From the NCBI GenBank assembly GCA_040954595.2, contig CM082585.2:5394001-5458000 (forward strand): 64,000 bases of DNA. The letters are read 5' to 3'. The translations under genes and the position numbers were made by a program. Below, one piece after another: positions 37,501-52,500 of the stretch. How positions within the stretch are numbered: the stretch's first letter is position 1; every line of letters begins with the position of its first letter. This DNA comes from Balanoglossus misakiensis. Taxonomy: Eukaryota > Hemichordata. Below the pieces are notes generated by a model. It was not told the origin of the DNA. It ran no database searches and was given only the letters and a program-made list of their open reading frames with translations.

Positions 37501-40500
37501 AATAAATAATTTTCTTTGAAAAAAAGCCTTGCAGATTTTGTAGCTTAAAATTTATTGACTGATACTGTTTAGTGTGTTATGTTGGAGTGAAGTTCTTTGT
37601 ACGGCGAGCTGTGTCGCAGTATAATATTTATTACAAAATTTATAACTGATGTTGTGTGATATGTATTTAAATATTGATAGAGTAATAGTGGAAAAAGGTA
37701 TTTTGTAGAAATCAAGGTACCGCTATTCAATGTAGGAATTATTCATAAAGTGTTGAAAGGAGTTGGCATTTAGAATTTGTATGTTGTTTCATTGTTAAAA
37801 AACTGACATTTAAGCAGTGAGCGCAAGTTGCCTCCAATAGCGAGATAGCCAATGGGCAAAAATGATGAATGCTGAAAAATAATATGGAAAAAAAAACAGT
37901 GAGGCGAGAAGTGCATTTTTTAGCTCAGCTGTCAGCAGCAGACCTGATCAGGTACTGAGGCAGTCATCTTCAAAACAACCTTCAAAACAACCTCTCTGAA
38001 GTTGTTGTCGTATTTCGGTGGTGTTTTCTTCGTTGCCATGGTATTTTATGTGCTGGTTCTGTAAAGTGAAGGTGAAAAAGTCTTGAAAGATTAATACATG
38101 TACATGGACTAAAATATAAATCCCCTACATTTGCTAAGAAGTGTGAGCTTCTACATGTACAATTTAATTTACCTATTCCGAATAAAACTCTCGAAATAGG
38201 TTCCTGTAGATGTCAGTGGACTATGCCATGATCAGAAGATGTTGAACATCAAAGCACATTCAAAAGGATTTAACAAAATCTTTCCGAGAGTATTACTATA
38301 GATGCAACGTTTCAACTCAGCAAGCATGCAGAAGACGTTTCGTGAAGCGAAGCTCGGTTGTGTTGAAATCGCGCGGACAGCCCAGGAAAATTGATAGGCC
38401 ATTATGGGAAAGATTAATGTGCACTGCCAATAGTGTAAAAGATCATGGGTTCAGCCGAGAGGAAACGTCTATTTTCAGCTACCGTGCCCGGTGGTTTCTT
38501 TCGTGCTCGATGATAAATGTGCCACTTTGGGAAAGAGATGAACTGTCTTTGCTGAAGAAAAACAAGAGTTTTAGAGCGGTTCTGGTTTGGAATTTCTCAG
38601 TATTTTTTTCATGAAATGTGTACAGCCCCCAGTCGCTATTTCTGTGATTTAGGGACTGTGAGAGAATATTCCCCATTCATACTCCATCTTTTGTATTTCT
38701 TCACGGAATATTTCCAAAATCAAGCCTGGAGTTGGAAAGTCATCGATTCACGATTAAAAAAAAAACCGAGGAGGACAAATCATTTCTGGAGAAGGGATAA
38801 GTAAAAATGCCAACTACTAAAGAGCAGGCTAATATTACTTGTTTAATAGACATATAATATAGTTGATCCAAGAACATCTTTGAATCCAGAACTTGATATA
38901 ATACCAGGTTCACACAGGGTAAAATTTGAGACACTATTTGCCTACTAGTAGATGGTTTGCACTGGTTTGGTTTGAGGGTCTTGTATAGGCCCTACTGACT
39001 TACACACACTTGGCAGTCTAACAGGCCTGGGAGCCAGGATTCTAGGCACCCTGGAAATCAAACCAGTTTCAACTGACTTGGCAGCGTTAGGGTTAATTAA
39101 TGGTCTCCTTGTGACCACCATATATAAGAGTTGTTCCTTTTGAAATAGTAGTGTTTCTTTTGCTAGAGAAAACAGCTGAACAACCATGATTAGTGGGAGT
39201 GAGATAAGATAGTAACCACTGCAGGATCCATGATAACAGCCACAGCCAGTGCTGGTGCAACACACAAAACATGTCATTCATCAAAGTCTGGTACTGTTTC
39301 TTCTTCGGGGATAATAGTCATAGCATGGAGTGAAACTGACAGGGGCATGTCAGTTTCAGTGTCCAGATAGTGGTTGGGAAAATTCATAGGCATTGGCTGG
39401 AGGATGTCATGTACTATGCTGAAAAGTTTGACAGGAGTTTCGCACCACCAGATGTTGTACGTGGCACCGGGCTTGCTACAGCAGTAAGTACTTATTTGAA
39501 CCGATGATTTGGATGGGCAGTTTTGCTGTAGAATTTTCTCAGCAGGCTCTTGTATAAAGTGATGAGTTTCTCATCTTCTCTGTAAAAGTTGCGATCAAAT
39601 TGCCATTATTTGGGCTGTGGGGTGTAGTTTTTGAAAACTGAATTTAAAACAAGCTGTATCAGGTATAACAGCAACTGTGTGTTGGAAAATATTAAAGGTA
39701 TACGGTCACCTCCAATTTACATGCACGCATATATGGCTGTAATGACATATTTGAGCGTTCTAAAGAACATACGGTGGCGCTTTTTTTTCGCGTGGCCACC
39801 CACTGAAAATCTGTGGTTGGCTTAATCTCATTTTGCCATGGTAACTGTAGCTAAATTTGCATAGGTGACCGTATACCTTTAACTGAAAAAGCTGAACACA
39901 GCAATTCGACATGCTTTTCGGAGCAGAGTTGAAACACAGAACAAAACTGCAGAAACGATTATCATAAACTCTTACTGCTGTCTCTACACATATTCAGAAC
40001 CTGTTCAGTGCTCAATAAATATTAGAGGCCTGGTCATTGACATCACAAGGCCGTAATACACCCTGTGCACACATTTTCCCCCAAGGTATTAAAATTGACC
40101 AAATATTTGCTAAAATCTGATCGATACTCGCTGAACGGCTGTTTGACTGGTAAATACGCACCCCGCGCCATTCAATTTTGAAATGTTTGCGCGAACCTAT
40201 TTACTGTCAGCTTGATGCAGGGACCGAGGACAGAAAATGAATTTATGTTCACAACAAAGTGAACCGTTTCACAGAGGCTGCTCGCGGGGATTGTGATCAC
40301 AGCAGTTAAAATGAAATTCGCTTCGAAGAAAATTATTTTCCAATCGTACTTGTACTGGAAACTGAAACGCACTCAGCAAGCAATTTAATGCACGATCGAA
40401 ATTGGACAAAAAAATGATAACGGTGTGCACTGAAATAAATGAAAAAAGGAAAGAATATTGTTTGGTTAATAGCGTGTACTTTGGACTTGTGATTAAAAAT

Positions 40501-43500
40501 GCAGGCCCAGGCAATTTAGTATGTAGATAATGTTAAATATTTCAGTCAGTAGTCTGTTGGTCTCTTGTGAGTTGGTATAAGAGAAAATGAGAGAAATAGG
40601 CCAGGAAAACAAAAATTAGATATTGAGTTGGCAGCACTTTCTTGCGAGGTTTTGTGTATGACCTAGTTAGTGGTAATCTTCCCTGTGCAGTCAATGTTGA
40701 CTTGCGAGTGTCGACTGTAGCACAGGGAAACATGCCACCTGCTGGAGATCATTATGGAAATAATCCGTCATCGAAGCGTGTACTGGGGTATGTGTATATG
40801 CCGGGCGGGGCACGTTCATTTAAGGGAGTGGGCTTCAAGTGTTGGCAGGGGAGGGGGGATAAACAAAGGAGTGAAAAAAAGGCTGATGTTGAACTTGTAA
40901 TAGATAGTGATGCACACAAAGTCCCCCACTAAGTGTTAGGTTAATAATTTCCGTGAAGTGGAGTAAGTTTGTGCAGTCTCGACTGTGTCAGCATTTTGGC
41001 CTGTGTCATTTCTATGATACACAGAGCCATAACAATCATGTAATCAGTAGATATCTTTAAATTGTTTGGCAGCACTACATTCTGAAATGATAATGACCCT
41101 GGATAACCCTTTCCCCCTCCCACTGACAAAGTTATGACAATGCCCTGATCTCGCCGACGCGGCCTACGTGCCATCCTTGGTGCATGCTGCCCTCCATCAC
41201 AGCAGACAATTATGTGGCATCTTTCACCTTGCGATGAAGCGATCCTAACCATTCAACCCCCGTAGTCCTTGATAAATAAACAAATGATCTATTTCAGTGA
41301 TGGATAATTATGGATGGAATATTTGGCATCTCACGAAGCGCATGCCTTCCCTTTCAATTACTCGCAAGTAATCAAGCTGGACAAGCGCATGTGTTTGGTG
41401 TCAGTGGTTCACAGCTGACTGCATACGCATGAAATACACCAGTGTATGTGTCTGTCTCTGTAATATAAAATATGATTAGATTTTTAGTTGACATATTGTT
41501 GTATTTTTGCTATGGGCTGTTTATGATATACCGGTATATGAGCAAAGTGATTTTTTCTAAGGTTTTTTTTTTTGTAGAAAAATATTCAGAGAGTTACACC
41601 TCATGGGCCTTATAAGATTAATTCTCACTAGTGTATAGCTTATGACATTATGATAAATACCTTTTGCATTTTGATTGGGTAAGAGGGCAAAAACATGCTG
41701 TAATAAAAGTTTGGAGTCTTCTACCTATCAGACATTTGTCTAAAAGTTCTTTCCGGTATTTTTTTGTAGTTAATAACATATAGAACTCTTGAACTTTTTG
41801 TCATTTTTTCTGCTGCAGAATTTCAGTATGATTAAACATTAAAGTTAACTTAGGAACTTCTATTTGTTGATTGAACATGATAAAAATCCACCATCTTGAA
41901 ATGCTGTGCACCACGTGACATTTTTAGCATTCACCTAGGTCGCAAAAAACTATTTATTGTCGTGAGAATTGAAACATCCTGCCTTTTAGTTCATGACATT
42001 GGAAACTCACAGTTGGTGAGTGTAGCGTTCCACTAACCCAGTTATAGGGACAGATCTCTGAGGTATCATTGTGACACAGTTGAAATTTCCAGGAAGACGC
42101 AAAATCATTGCCGTGCCGCGATCGTGATTGTTAGAGGGCACTGTCGGTTTGTAACCGGATCTTTGCATTTTTGGTAAAATATTGATGATTACCCTGGTGT
42201 GCTGGAAGGGGGTATTTATAATGCATTTCATTTTGTAGTCACCCTGTTGTACATTCTGTGTGTTCACTGTGTTACCACTGTGGTGCAATAATCAAAATCG
42301 GTGTGAAGACTACTCTTTGCTACAGCGTTTACATTCGTATGATGGGTCATTGTGTGTTATAATTAACAAGTGGAATGGTCACTGTTTTCTTTATTAAAGT
42401 TCCACTTGGTGTCACTTTTGGCTACTTTTCAGTATTTTTTTCCCGTGTATTATTTATACATTATTGTTCGGCTCGCTAAAAAGCGTCATGAAATGACAAG
42501 TATTCAGCTATACCAACAGTGTGCAGTTTGTATTGTTGTTGTTGAAAAATAGAGTAAAGTCTACTCTTAATTTCAGTTCTCAACAATGCATTGGCCATTA
42601 TAACTGTACAGGTTATGTTGACAAGCAGAATATTTGGCATGCTGTGAAGTGTAGAACAAGTGATATGCATAATAGGAAAATGCTGTAAAATAGTTAAAAT
42701 TTACAGCTAGTTTCTCTTTAATTATTAATATTTTTGTATGATTTTCTGCCTCAACATTGTTGGCATCCTGTCCCCATTCTGGTTGATTTATTTTTATCGT
42801 ACATTCCAAATAATTTATGGTACAAGCATCTACACGTTGTAGCTATACTCGGACATGACGACAGCAAAGTCCACACTGATGGTTCGTCATAAGCTTTCAG
42901 TTCGACCATAAATAGAACCGCATTACAAACTTCACACTGAACAAAAATAGCCCGGTTCATGTCAGAAAGCGACAACGAAAATGTTTTCACAGTGCACTGT
43001 GTATTGGTTGTACAAGCCTGTTTATAGTTGGAAACTCTCGAGCATACTAGTGAATAGGGCACTTCTCAGAAACTTGTCGGGAACGTTATTTTAATACAAA
43101 ACCTTCCTCTCTTTGCCGGTTGTATAGACGTTTTCAAACTAAAACAAAAGATGGCACACGTATTCATCTTTAATTTGTGTTCGTAAAAAAAAATATCAAA
43201 AAGTGAAGAGGGTCAAAGTCACCATATTTTGATGACTGTTTAATCGTGGCTGTTTATGTTGCATGCAGCATTTGAATATTTTCCATTCAGAATACACTGA
43301 ATCGTACTTACAATACACCCCACTTTTATAATAAATGCCCTAATTTTACAGAAATATCAGTGTTCGCCCTGGAAAGGCATGGAATTTTAATAAACACTCC
43401 TAGAAAGTAGTTGACAACCTTGCTATCTACGCTGCTACAAAATGTTGATTATTTATTGAGGAAAAAATGATTTAAACATGACCAGTACCATCCTTAAAAA

Positions 43501-46500
43501 TAATACCACAGGATTGGACTACTTTGTAAATTTGCTGGATTTTAATTGGTATTTTTAAGGAAAGGAGAACACTTCAAAGCAAATTTCAAGCGATGAACAT
43601 TTTGATTTCTTGGATAGCATCAGGAGATAGCCTTGTTAATGTTTTACATGTTCGGGTCAATCTCCTTCAACTGGGCCAATGCAAATCTGCCAATTGCCTT
43701 GTGGTGGTTGTGTTGCGGATAATGTCATTCAATAGGAGCAACCCTACTACAATCATTGCAGCTACACTGTGCTAATAAACATACCATGTACAAACTAGCA
43801 GACATTATTTATTTGTAATTTCTGGAGCCTGTAGTGGGAGTTGTTCCTGGTTGCCTTGGATCAATTGAACAATAATTCAATTGATGACTTGATTGAACAA
43901 ATGAATGAATGAATGAATGAATGAATGAATGAGTGAATGGATGGATAGACGGATGAATGAATGAATGAATGGATGGATGGATGGATGGATGAATGAATGA
44001 ATGAATGAATGAATGAATGAATGAATGAATGAATGAATGAATGAATGAATGAATGAATGAATGAATGAATGAATCATAGTTTAATGAAAAAAAAAATACC
44101 TGTGGACTACATGTACAAATTAGTTACCCTAGAAAAAATTCTGTGTTTTTAATTTTAAAAAGAGTAGCCATAATTGAACATGTTCTTGAGCAGACAATAA
44201 GCGGTGTTCGAGTTTCAAGTGCACACTGCCCCGGTTGGAATGTGGAGTGTAACTGAGACCAATTATCTAGTCGTGCCGGAGAAACTGTATCCTCTCCGAG
44301 CAGTGTGATTGAACTCCGTATGGAGTTGATGAAATGGCATGCAGCTGGACTCAGATGGATTTCAGGAACAATGTAGAACGATGAAATAGGGAAAAACGTC
44401 TGACAGTATTCTGGCATGTTTCAACTTGTGAACATATTTGTTTATGACATGAAATACATCAGCTTCATGATTATGGTCATCATCATTGTCGTCGTCAACA
44501 TCATCATCGTCATCATCACTATCCAGAAATATATGTAGAGAAATTCCGACAAGTGAAGGATGAGAGATGTACTCTTCCCCCAGACTGGCAATCATGTCTG
44601 GGGATTTGTTGGAGTGATCCGGATTGAAATGCTGCATGCTCCAAGTGAAGAGTGGAGATTATCTGGCTCTCAATAAACATCTTGAATACCTCCGCAATGT
44701 TAAAATGACAGCAATTGTATAAACTAGGGCATTATATCTTCTGAAGCATCAGCTCAATATTTCCCGCTGTACGCGTCATGTTGGAGACATGGATTGAAAG
44801 ACTTTATCAGAAGTTGGGTGTTCAGATAACACCTGCTCACACTATGCACACACGCTCAGACTTGGAAATAAAGATAGAAGAAGCCTGAGTCGTTTTAAGG
44901 GACAGTGTTGATGCTACATGTATATAGTAATCTGTTTCTCCCCATAACTTGTTTTCCCTTTGATACATCAAAGGGATTTATTTGTGGCTACCCCCATTCA
45001 TCCATGGTCCTGTCAGACATACTTTTGCACACAGCAGCGCTGTCATTTGTTAATACCTCCACTTCTGCAGATAATACCGTAAAACACTTTATTTTCGCGA
45101 GCAATAAATTTTCGCGAAATACGCGAGAGCCAAAATAGCGCGAAAATAAAAAGTCGCGTAATTTTTTTTGAAGATAACGATGCAGTGAATGAAATAAGAG
45201 AACGCGAAAATTAATACTCGCGAAACAGTGGCCTCTCTTGATATCGCGAAAATTTTGACTCGCGAAAATAAAGTGTTTTACAGTATTCTAGATGTGAGTC
45301 AGCGAGATTGTTAAACATGAAAGAGTAGTTTTTACCCAAACAATTCGCATGTTCCGTATGGATCGCAATATGGATGTCATTTGTGACACAAAGCAATTAA
45401 TGGCACTGTATTTTGTAATAATCTCACACAGCTGTGCGACTACTCCGTCGGCACACATATTTTGCTCTGTTTATGTCGGTGCCCTGTTTTGCAAACAGTC
45501 TGCATTATTTAGAAGTTTGTGTCTGCAGAGCTGATGTCAAAGACCGCTTGGATATACATAAATGATGGGTCTTACGCAAGAAAACATTATAAATTGGAGA
45601 CTTTGTCAACCATAACAGGGACCAATGACCGCGGGCTTGTGAAACTGATACAGCTGTTTTGAGGTTTGGCAGTCGTATGACTGATCCTAATCCGCGCTCT
45701 TAATGTCATCCCCGTGGTTTGAAAAACAGGTTCCTCGGAACTTTGATTCCCAGGTGTCAGTTATAGCATTGCGGTTGCCACGGTGATACGCACAAGTGTT
45801 GTGGCAGTGGAAATGTTAAATTAATGCAACAAAAGGATGTTGAACCCTACACAGAAAATACAGAGAAATGCGGCTTCAGTGATTTCAGCTCACATCAAAA
45901 ATCAAGTGGAAATGAGGTTTTATTATTACCATATTGAGGATATTTCACCATTGGTTCCTATAGGGCTTCCTGTTCCTTATTCTCAAGTGATAAGATGTAA
46001 TTTGTTTTTCCATTTCCCAAAATAATTTGACTGCCATTGTCAACATAGTTGTAGTACCATAATTGGAAGACATGGTGAAATATAAAATTACACCATTTGT
46101 ATTAACAGAAAGAAACCATTAGAAGCTCTTTCGAGTTCCACCGAATTGTCATTCTAGTAGATTCCAGAGTGAATTGAATAGTAATTTGAAGAGGGTTCCT
46201 GTATTTCATTGGAATGAAAAGAAGGGGGTGAATCAAGACAAATGTAGACAGATAAGTCACTCTGAGTCTGAATACAAAAAAGCATTACTGTAGGTATCAT
46301 GCAGCGGTAATACAAAGTTAATGTGTTTCAGTATCCCAACTAGTATTCTCATGTGGAGTTCTACGATCAATGTCATGTCAGGGTACCATGCCGGGGTCAG
46401 CGTTTCAGTGCGAGGAAGTTCAGATTCCTGAAATTGAAGTCGCACCCAGAGTTGTGTGTCGGATTATCCAAAGGCATTGACTGCGTTCTCTCTGCAGCTG

Positions 46501-49500
46501 TTGTTAATGTTGGAAAGGTGTCGCTTGGACAGGATGCTTGTTAAACGGAAACATTTCCGTTGCTGTTGCTGCTCTGGACTGTACGTGTGATTTGTGGGGT
46601 TCGGGCAGATTGGCTAATTGATTTCACCCTTTCACCACCATGGTTCAGTCCCAAAACCCATAGTTTTTATGGTACGGTTGGACCTCTAAAGAGGGAACTG
46701 GGGGTGAAAGGGTTAACCTGGCAGCTGCAGTCAGATGCCTTCTCATCTGAGGACCACCTCCAGTTGGACTGATTTAAGAACATAAACCGGTAAACTGCAT
46801 GTTAATCTAGGTTTTAGTTGTATACCAGTTCCACAAAAAAGTAAAGTTTCTGTGAATATAGCTCTGATTTTTCATTCAACGTACAAGCTAGTCAAGCAGA
46901 CCAAAGAGGTGAATACATGTACTAGAACAGGATAGCCCATGCAGAGAACTAACTCACTGATTTTCATCATGCCACTCGACGCACGTAAAAAAAACCAACA
47001 TCACAACAAAGGACGATAAAACTTGTAATAAGGCCAGCAGAATCCCCAAAGGTATCAGCCGCTTATTGCTAAATCACCACAGTTCTCACTCGGAGCAGTA
47101 ACAGCCCATTTACGACTCCACAGGGCTTTGCGTTAACTGAATTTAATGAAAACGTTCAAGGAAATTATAAATAGCTTCTATTGACCTAGTCAACCACGGG
47201 CCCTGCCGATTGCTTTTCATACTAGTCCTAACTTTTAAAGGGACAAAGTCTCTCTCTCGCTGCCCTTTTTCCATTAGTTATGTTTGATACAAGACACCGT
47301 TCATGTTATTCTACATGTGGATATATAGTGAATCAATGTTCGGCCACACACAACTTCCATTCTGTTTGTAGGATATGAGAGCAAAAATTTTGCCAAAATG
47401 AATAAATGGTAAACACCGATTATTCATTTTGGCGAGTCTTTCACTCTTGTGTCTACAAGTTGGATGGATGTTGTGTGTGGTTGAACGTTGATTCACTATA
47501 TATATTCACATGTCGAATAACAGAAACGGTGTCTTGTATCAAACATAATTAATGGAAAAAGGGCAGCGAGAGAGAGAGACTTTGTCCCTTTAATGCTGAC
47601 TGCTGCGATACAAACTTGCCACGGTTTCTTGGAACTGGTCCGAGATTCTGTTTTATTATTGTGCGTATGTATACTTTTTAATCACGCCCGACATTATCAG
47701 GGACATTAAGTGCCCATAAAAATTCTTTTTATGTGCAAAATTTATCCATCGGTGTGAGCAAGAAAAAAAAACTGCTAAGGGATTTCTTCCAGTGAGGTCA
47801 TGAAACCCATAAAAGTAATATGGAAACCAGTCGTTATGTTTGCCTTGCTGGTGATGCAGCACGACAGGGGATTATGAATCACAGTGTGTCTGCAGGCGGC
47901 ACAAAGAACGCACGGGTATGATATGCTGTGATTGTGACCGGTATCATGGGGCTGTACATACTGTAAAACACTTTATTTTCGCGAGTTGAAATTTTGGCGA
48001 TATCGAGAGAGACCACTGTTTCGCGAGTATTAATTTTTGCGTTCTCTTATTTCATTCACTGCATCGTTATCTTCAACAGAAAAAAAAATTACGCGACTTT
48101 TTATTTTCACGCTATTTTGGCTCTCGCGTCTATAGCGAAAATTTATTGCTCGCAAAAATAAAGTGTTTTACAGTACATGTATGTGTAGTCATCACATTAT
48201 CGTTGTCGTAAGAAACACACTAGGTGGTATTTAACCGGTTTCATTTCAATCTGACTGCTGTGAATCTTATTGGTCATGCACCTGGCGGGAGCTGTGACTG
48301 TGATTGGCTGTGGACAGGATGCAAATTAGAACATGGCCTTACCAGCCAATGAGCATCGAGAGCACTTGAAATATGCATGAATGCACTGAGGTGCATGCAT
48401 GCAAATTATGTCAGATACGAACCAATCGCTGAAATGTGTTAAATCACGTACGTGAGCTTAGCCTGCACATGATACCACTGTGGAGAGTGAGAAAGACCCT
48501 CGGCAAATGAAAGAAAATTTCCTGACAGGCAGGGACAGACAGGAAACTGGCAACACGATCTCACCTACGTGAAGTGGTTTGATCGTTAAGTGATGATGAC
48601 AGAGCTTTTAAAGGTAAATTACCACTGCAAGGCACACACACACCCGTGTCTGCTAGCTTTTCTTAGCAGTGTGATTGCTCCCAAGAAATCCATAGTCACA
48701 CGGTGAATGTCTTGTTACACTGGGCCCAGTTTCATTCAATGTTTCCAATGAACGTTTGAGAATTCAGCCTAATTCAAGCTAATTTGCGAGATGACTTCAG
48801 ATAATGACCTCTGACGTTGTTGATATGGTTCATAGCTTGTACTCTTTGGTGAGTTAAGTTAAAAATGTATAATATCCTCTTGTTCAGCATCATACAAGAA
48901 AATACGCCAAAATATAATTTTTCCATTATGGATGAGGAATAAGGAACATATGCAATCTGTTTTGAGTTTATTTTTCATTCAGTCGCATTAATAAACAGAA
49001 AGCAGATCACTGCATGAATTATACCTAGTTGTGTGCGAAAAAAAATTGCCAAAGTGAAATTGTACTGAAGAGTATTAAGGTTTGATGGCACAGGTCACAC
49101 AAATTTCAACGAACAAATTTTTGTCTGAAAAACTATGAATTTGTTTTAAATTAGCTCATAAGGCTATAGAGTTCTGCTTTGCAGTGACGACCTCAATTTC
49201 ATGGTTTTGAATCCATTTAGTGAGAAAAAATTGAAAAAGTCACGTTTGCTGGCGTCGACATCCTCAGCGTATCGGTAGATGAAAATGTCAGTGTGATCAT
49301 CATATTTAACATCGATGGACATGGCATGCAGCGAAGGGTTATTGCTCTCCGATGAAATAAATCAATTTTATTCAAGAAAAAAGGGCTTTATGATGCAAAA
49401 TGCCACAGATATAATTATTTTTCATACCGCAGTGAAATCTAGCCCCAGGTGCTTACAGTACATAGCCAAGCCTCGCATGGACAGGATGCTTCATTCCCAG

Positions 49501-52500
49501 GTCCAACCATTCCAGTGTATTCCGCAGGGGTGCCCAGTAGGACTTAAAGGGACAAAGTCTCTCTCTCGCTGCCCTTTTTTCCATTAATTATATTTGATAC
49601 AAGACACTGTTTGTTATTGTACATGTGGATATATAGTGAATGAACGTTCAACCACACACAACTTCCATCCCTCTTATAGACAGGAGAGTGAAAAAACTCG
49701 CCAAAATGAATAATCGTTCTTTACCATTTATTCATTTTGGGCGAGTTTTTACTCTCATATCATACAAGTGGGATGGAAGTTGTGTGTGGTTTAACGTTGA
49801 TTCACTATATATCCACATGTAGAATAATATAAACAGTGTCTTGTATCAAACATAATTAATGGAATAAGGGTAGCTGGACAGAGACTTTGTCCCTTTAATG
49901 AGGGGTAATTTGAAGTGGTTACGGAGTGCATGCGCGCAAAGGGAGGGGGAATTCACTACACAATGCAAAAAAAAATTCACATTTATAAAAAAGTCCGTGT
50001 CAAGGACCACCAACGCATCAGTTAACACACAGGTGTTTCTGGCACCCTGTGTTTGCCCTCTTTGTCGCACACAACCTGTAGTTGATGCAGGTTTCGGCAC
50101 AAACTTTACAGAAACGTGCCGAAAAAAATATCTCGTATCTCGAGGACAAATCGCACCACGTCACATCATATCACTATGACCTATACACGTAACGACATCT
50201 TGCAATTAGTGTGATTAATTTCCCCCATTTTCCTTTTATTTTTGACACCATTAAGGACCTGCTTTTAGCAAATTGCCTCCGAATAAAGTTCAAAGTGGCC
50301 CGTGTATTTCGCACCGGGACGTGGGTTCGAACAAATTACATCTGATAGGTCTACCAGTATTCCGATTTTCCCGTAGACAAAAATAAAATTAAGGAAGACA
50401 ACCTCACCAGATTTACATGTTACATAGCTGTGGATTATAAATCATGTGTCAGTTTCCTGAATTAATAAGAATTCATGGAATGTTTACATCATGATTGAAA
50501 ATATCATTACCATCTGATTGAAAATAATCAGTACATTAATCTGGAAGAAATGAAATGCATCCATTTTCTCGTCTCCGATTAGCTGTATGGTTACTGGATT
50601 TTCTTGAAATACGACACTTGACGTGCATGTCAGTATTGATTAATTTTATAATCAGAAAAGAATTAGGGCAGCATTTGCTGAATATAGCCACTAGTACACA
50701 ACTCATCTGGGGGGGGTTGTTGTTGAACGATCGTAAATCAGCTCCTATTGTTGATATCGAGATCGTGCTTCTTCGTCGTTCGAAGGTCACGGCAAAAGTT
50801 GCACCTGGCGACCTCCCGAGAAAGTCTGATCATTTCCATTATGAAAGCTGTTTTGGGGTTCTTTTTGGAAGAATTTCTGTCAAATGTCAAACCGAAATTA
50901 CCATGACGACTGAATGTTGCCAGCTATGGGTGACAACTGTGTTGAATTTTGGGGCTGCGAAATTGCGTGATGCTCCATATCAGAAGTTTATTTTTATTCA
51001 CACGTTGGCCTGCACTTAAACACCTGAAAATAATGTTCTTCAGAACAGGTTTAGGCAAAATATTTAGCTTTCACAAGAAAAAATGTCCTGAAGTTAAAGG
51101 TATACGGTCACCTCCAATTTACATACGCCCATATATGGCTGAAATGGCGTATTTGAGCGTTCTAAAAAACATATGGTGGCGCTCTTTTTTTTCACGTGTG
51201 CCACCCACTGAAAATCAGCGATTGGCTAGATCCTAATTTACCATGGTAACTGTGGCTAAATTTGCACAGGTGACCGTATACCTTTAAAAACATGTGCTCT
51301 GTACATTTTATCATGGCTGACATGCTGTGTATTTTCATCTCGGAGAAAATGTTACTGTTTGTTTCAAAAACAGGAGCTGAATTTCAACAGGAGCAAAATG
51401 TTCATAGTTTTAATAGAGGATTAAAATTCAGGAAAAATCATGCTTTTAATGGAGTCATGAATGTCATTGAACTTTGATATACAGACTACAAAAGCACTTG
51501 TGTATATCCGAGTTGTTGCCATAGCAACGGCTACTTTGCCGATTCGTTCGACCGAGTCGTTGGTACACTGACAACGTCTTCTAATAGACACAAGTGTCGT
51601 TGATGAAGCAGGATGTGAAATTATAGACACATTGATTCTTGAATCGTCTTGTGCGTTTCTCGTGCAGTGACAGGAAATGATTATATCACCAACAACTTTC
51701 TCATTGGGTTTTGATTTGGTATCACCAGTGTACTATCTTTGTGGGGAAAAAGTGCAAGCATAGGCTGGGCTATTTATAATTTACATGTAGGCCCCCACGA
51801 TGCAGAGAACATGTTTTGCGTTATTTCTCTGATTTAAAATTCGAACCAAAAGCGTCTTTAATACTCAAAATTGGTTACTGAAGGGCGAGTATCAGTTCTT
51901 ATGAAACATTGATGGGGGAAACATCAAAGTAAATAGTTGCGACGTGTATGTATATTCTGCTGTCATCTAACATACATGGCTTGTTGTTAATCAGTTATGT
52001 GGCGCTGTATTAAAACATGCATGGAGTTTAAATTTGTATTGAAAAATAAGACAACTACACAGTCGTTGACACCTTAAAGTACACCGTATCCGTTCCGACT
52101 AAATGTTTTCATCTGGAGGCAAATTAAAAGTACAGACAACCGTTCCAACTTCTGAGGCTTTAAGCAAATCACGACACATTCCCAGCCGCATCGAATCAGG
52201 TTATATATCAGATATTGTTCTATCTAAACGCTTCGGGATGGGCAGACACTGTCCTCTTTCAAAATTATTCATGCTATACCTGAAAATATCACTGTGAGTG
52301 AACCTGATTTATGTGTGTACGACACCTGGCCCCAGCAATAGTACAGCTAAACTCCCTGGTAATAAAACCCAGGATCCAGTTCATTCTATCTCATAAAACA
52401 CACCATCCTTCTCTTGTGGGTGTCACCTTGATTAGCAACAGAAAGCTTAGACCGAAATATACGGGAAAAAGAGCGAAAAAGTGTACGGGTGGCCATTTTC

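Noticed and set aside
43877-44077. Minus-strand frame of His-Ser-Phe-Ile repeats
   Set aside because: It is a translation of the GAAT microsatellite.
50325-50345. GGGTTCGAACA as a tRNA B box
   Set aside because: It lacks the CC end of the B box, and no A box or cloverleaf lies upstream.
50555-51019. 154-codon + frame in DGK intron 1
   Set aside because: No recognisable domain; not a transposase or reverse transcriptase by eye.
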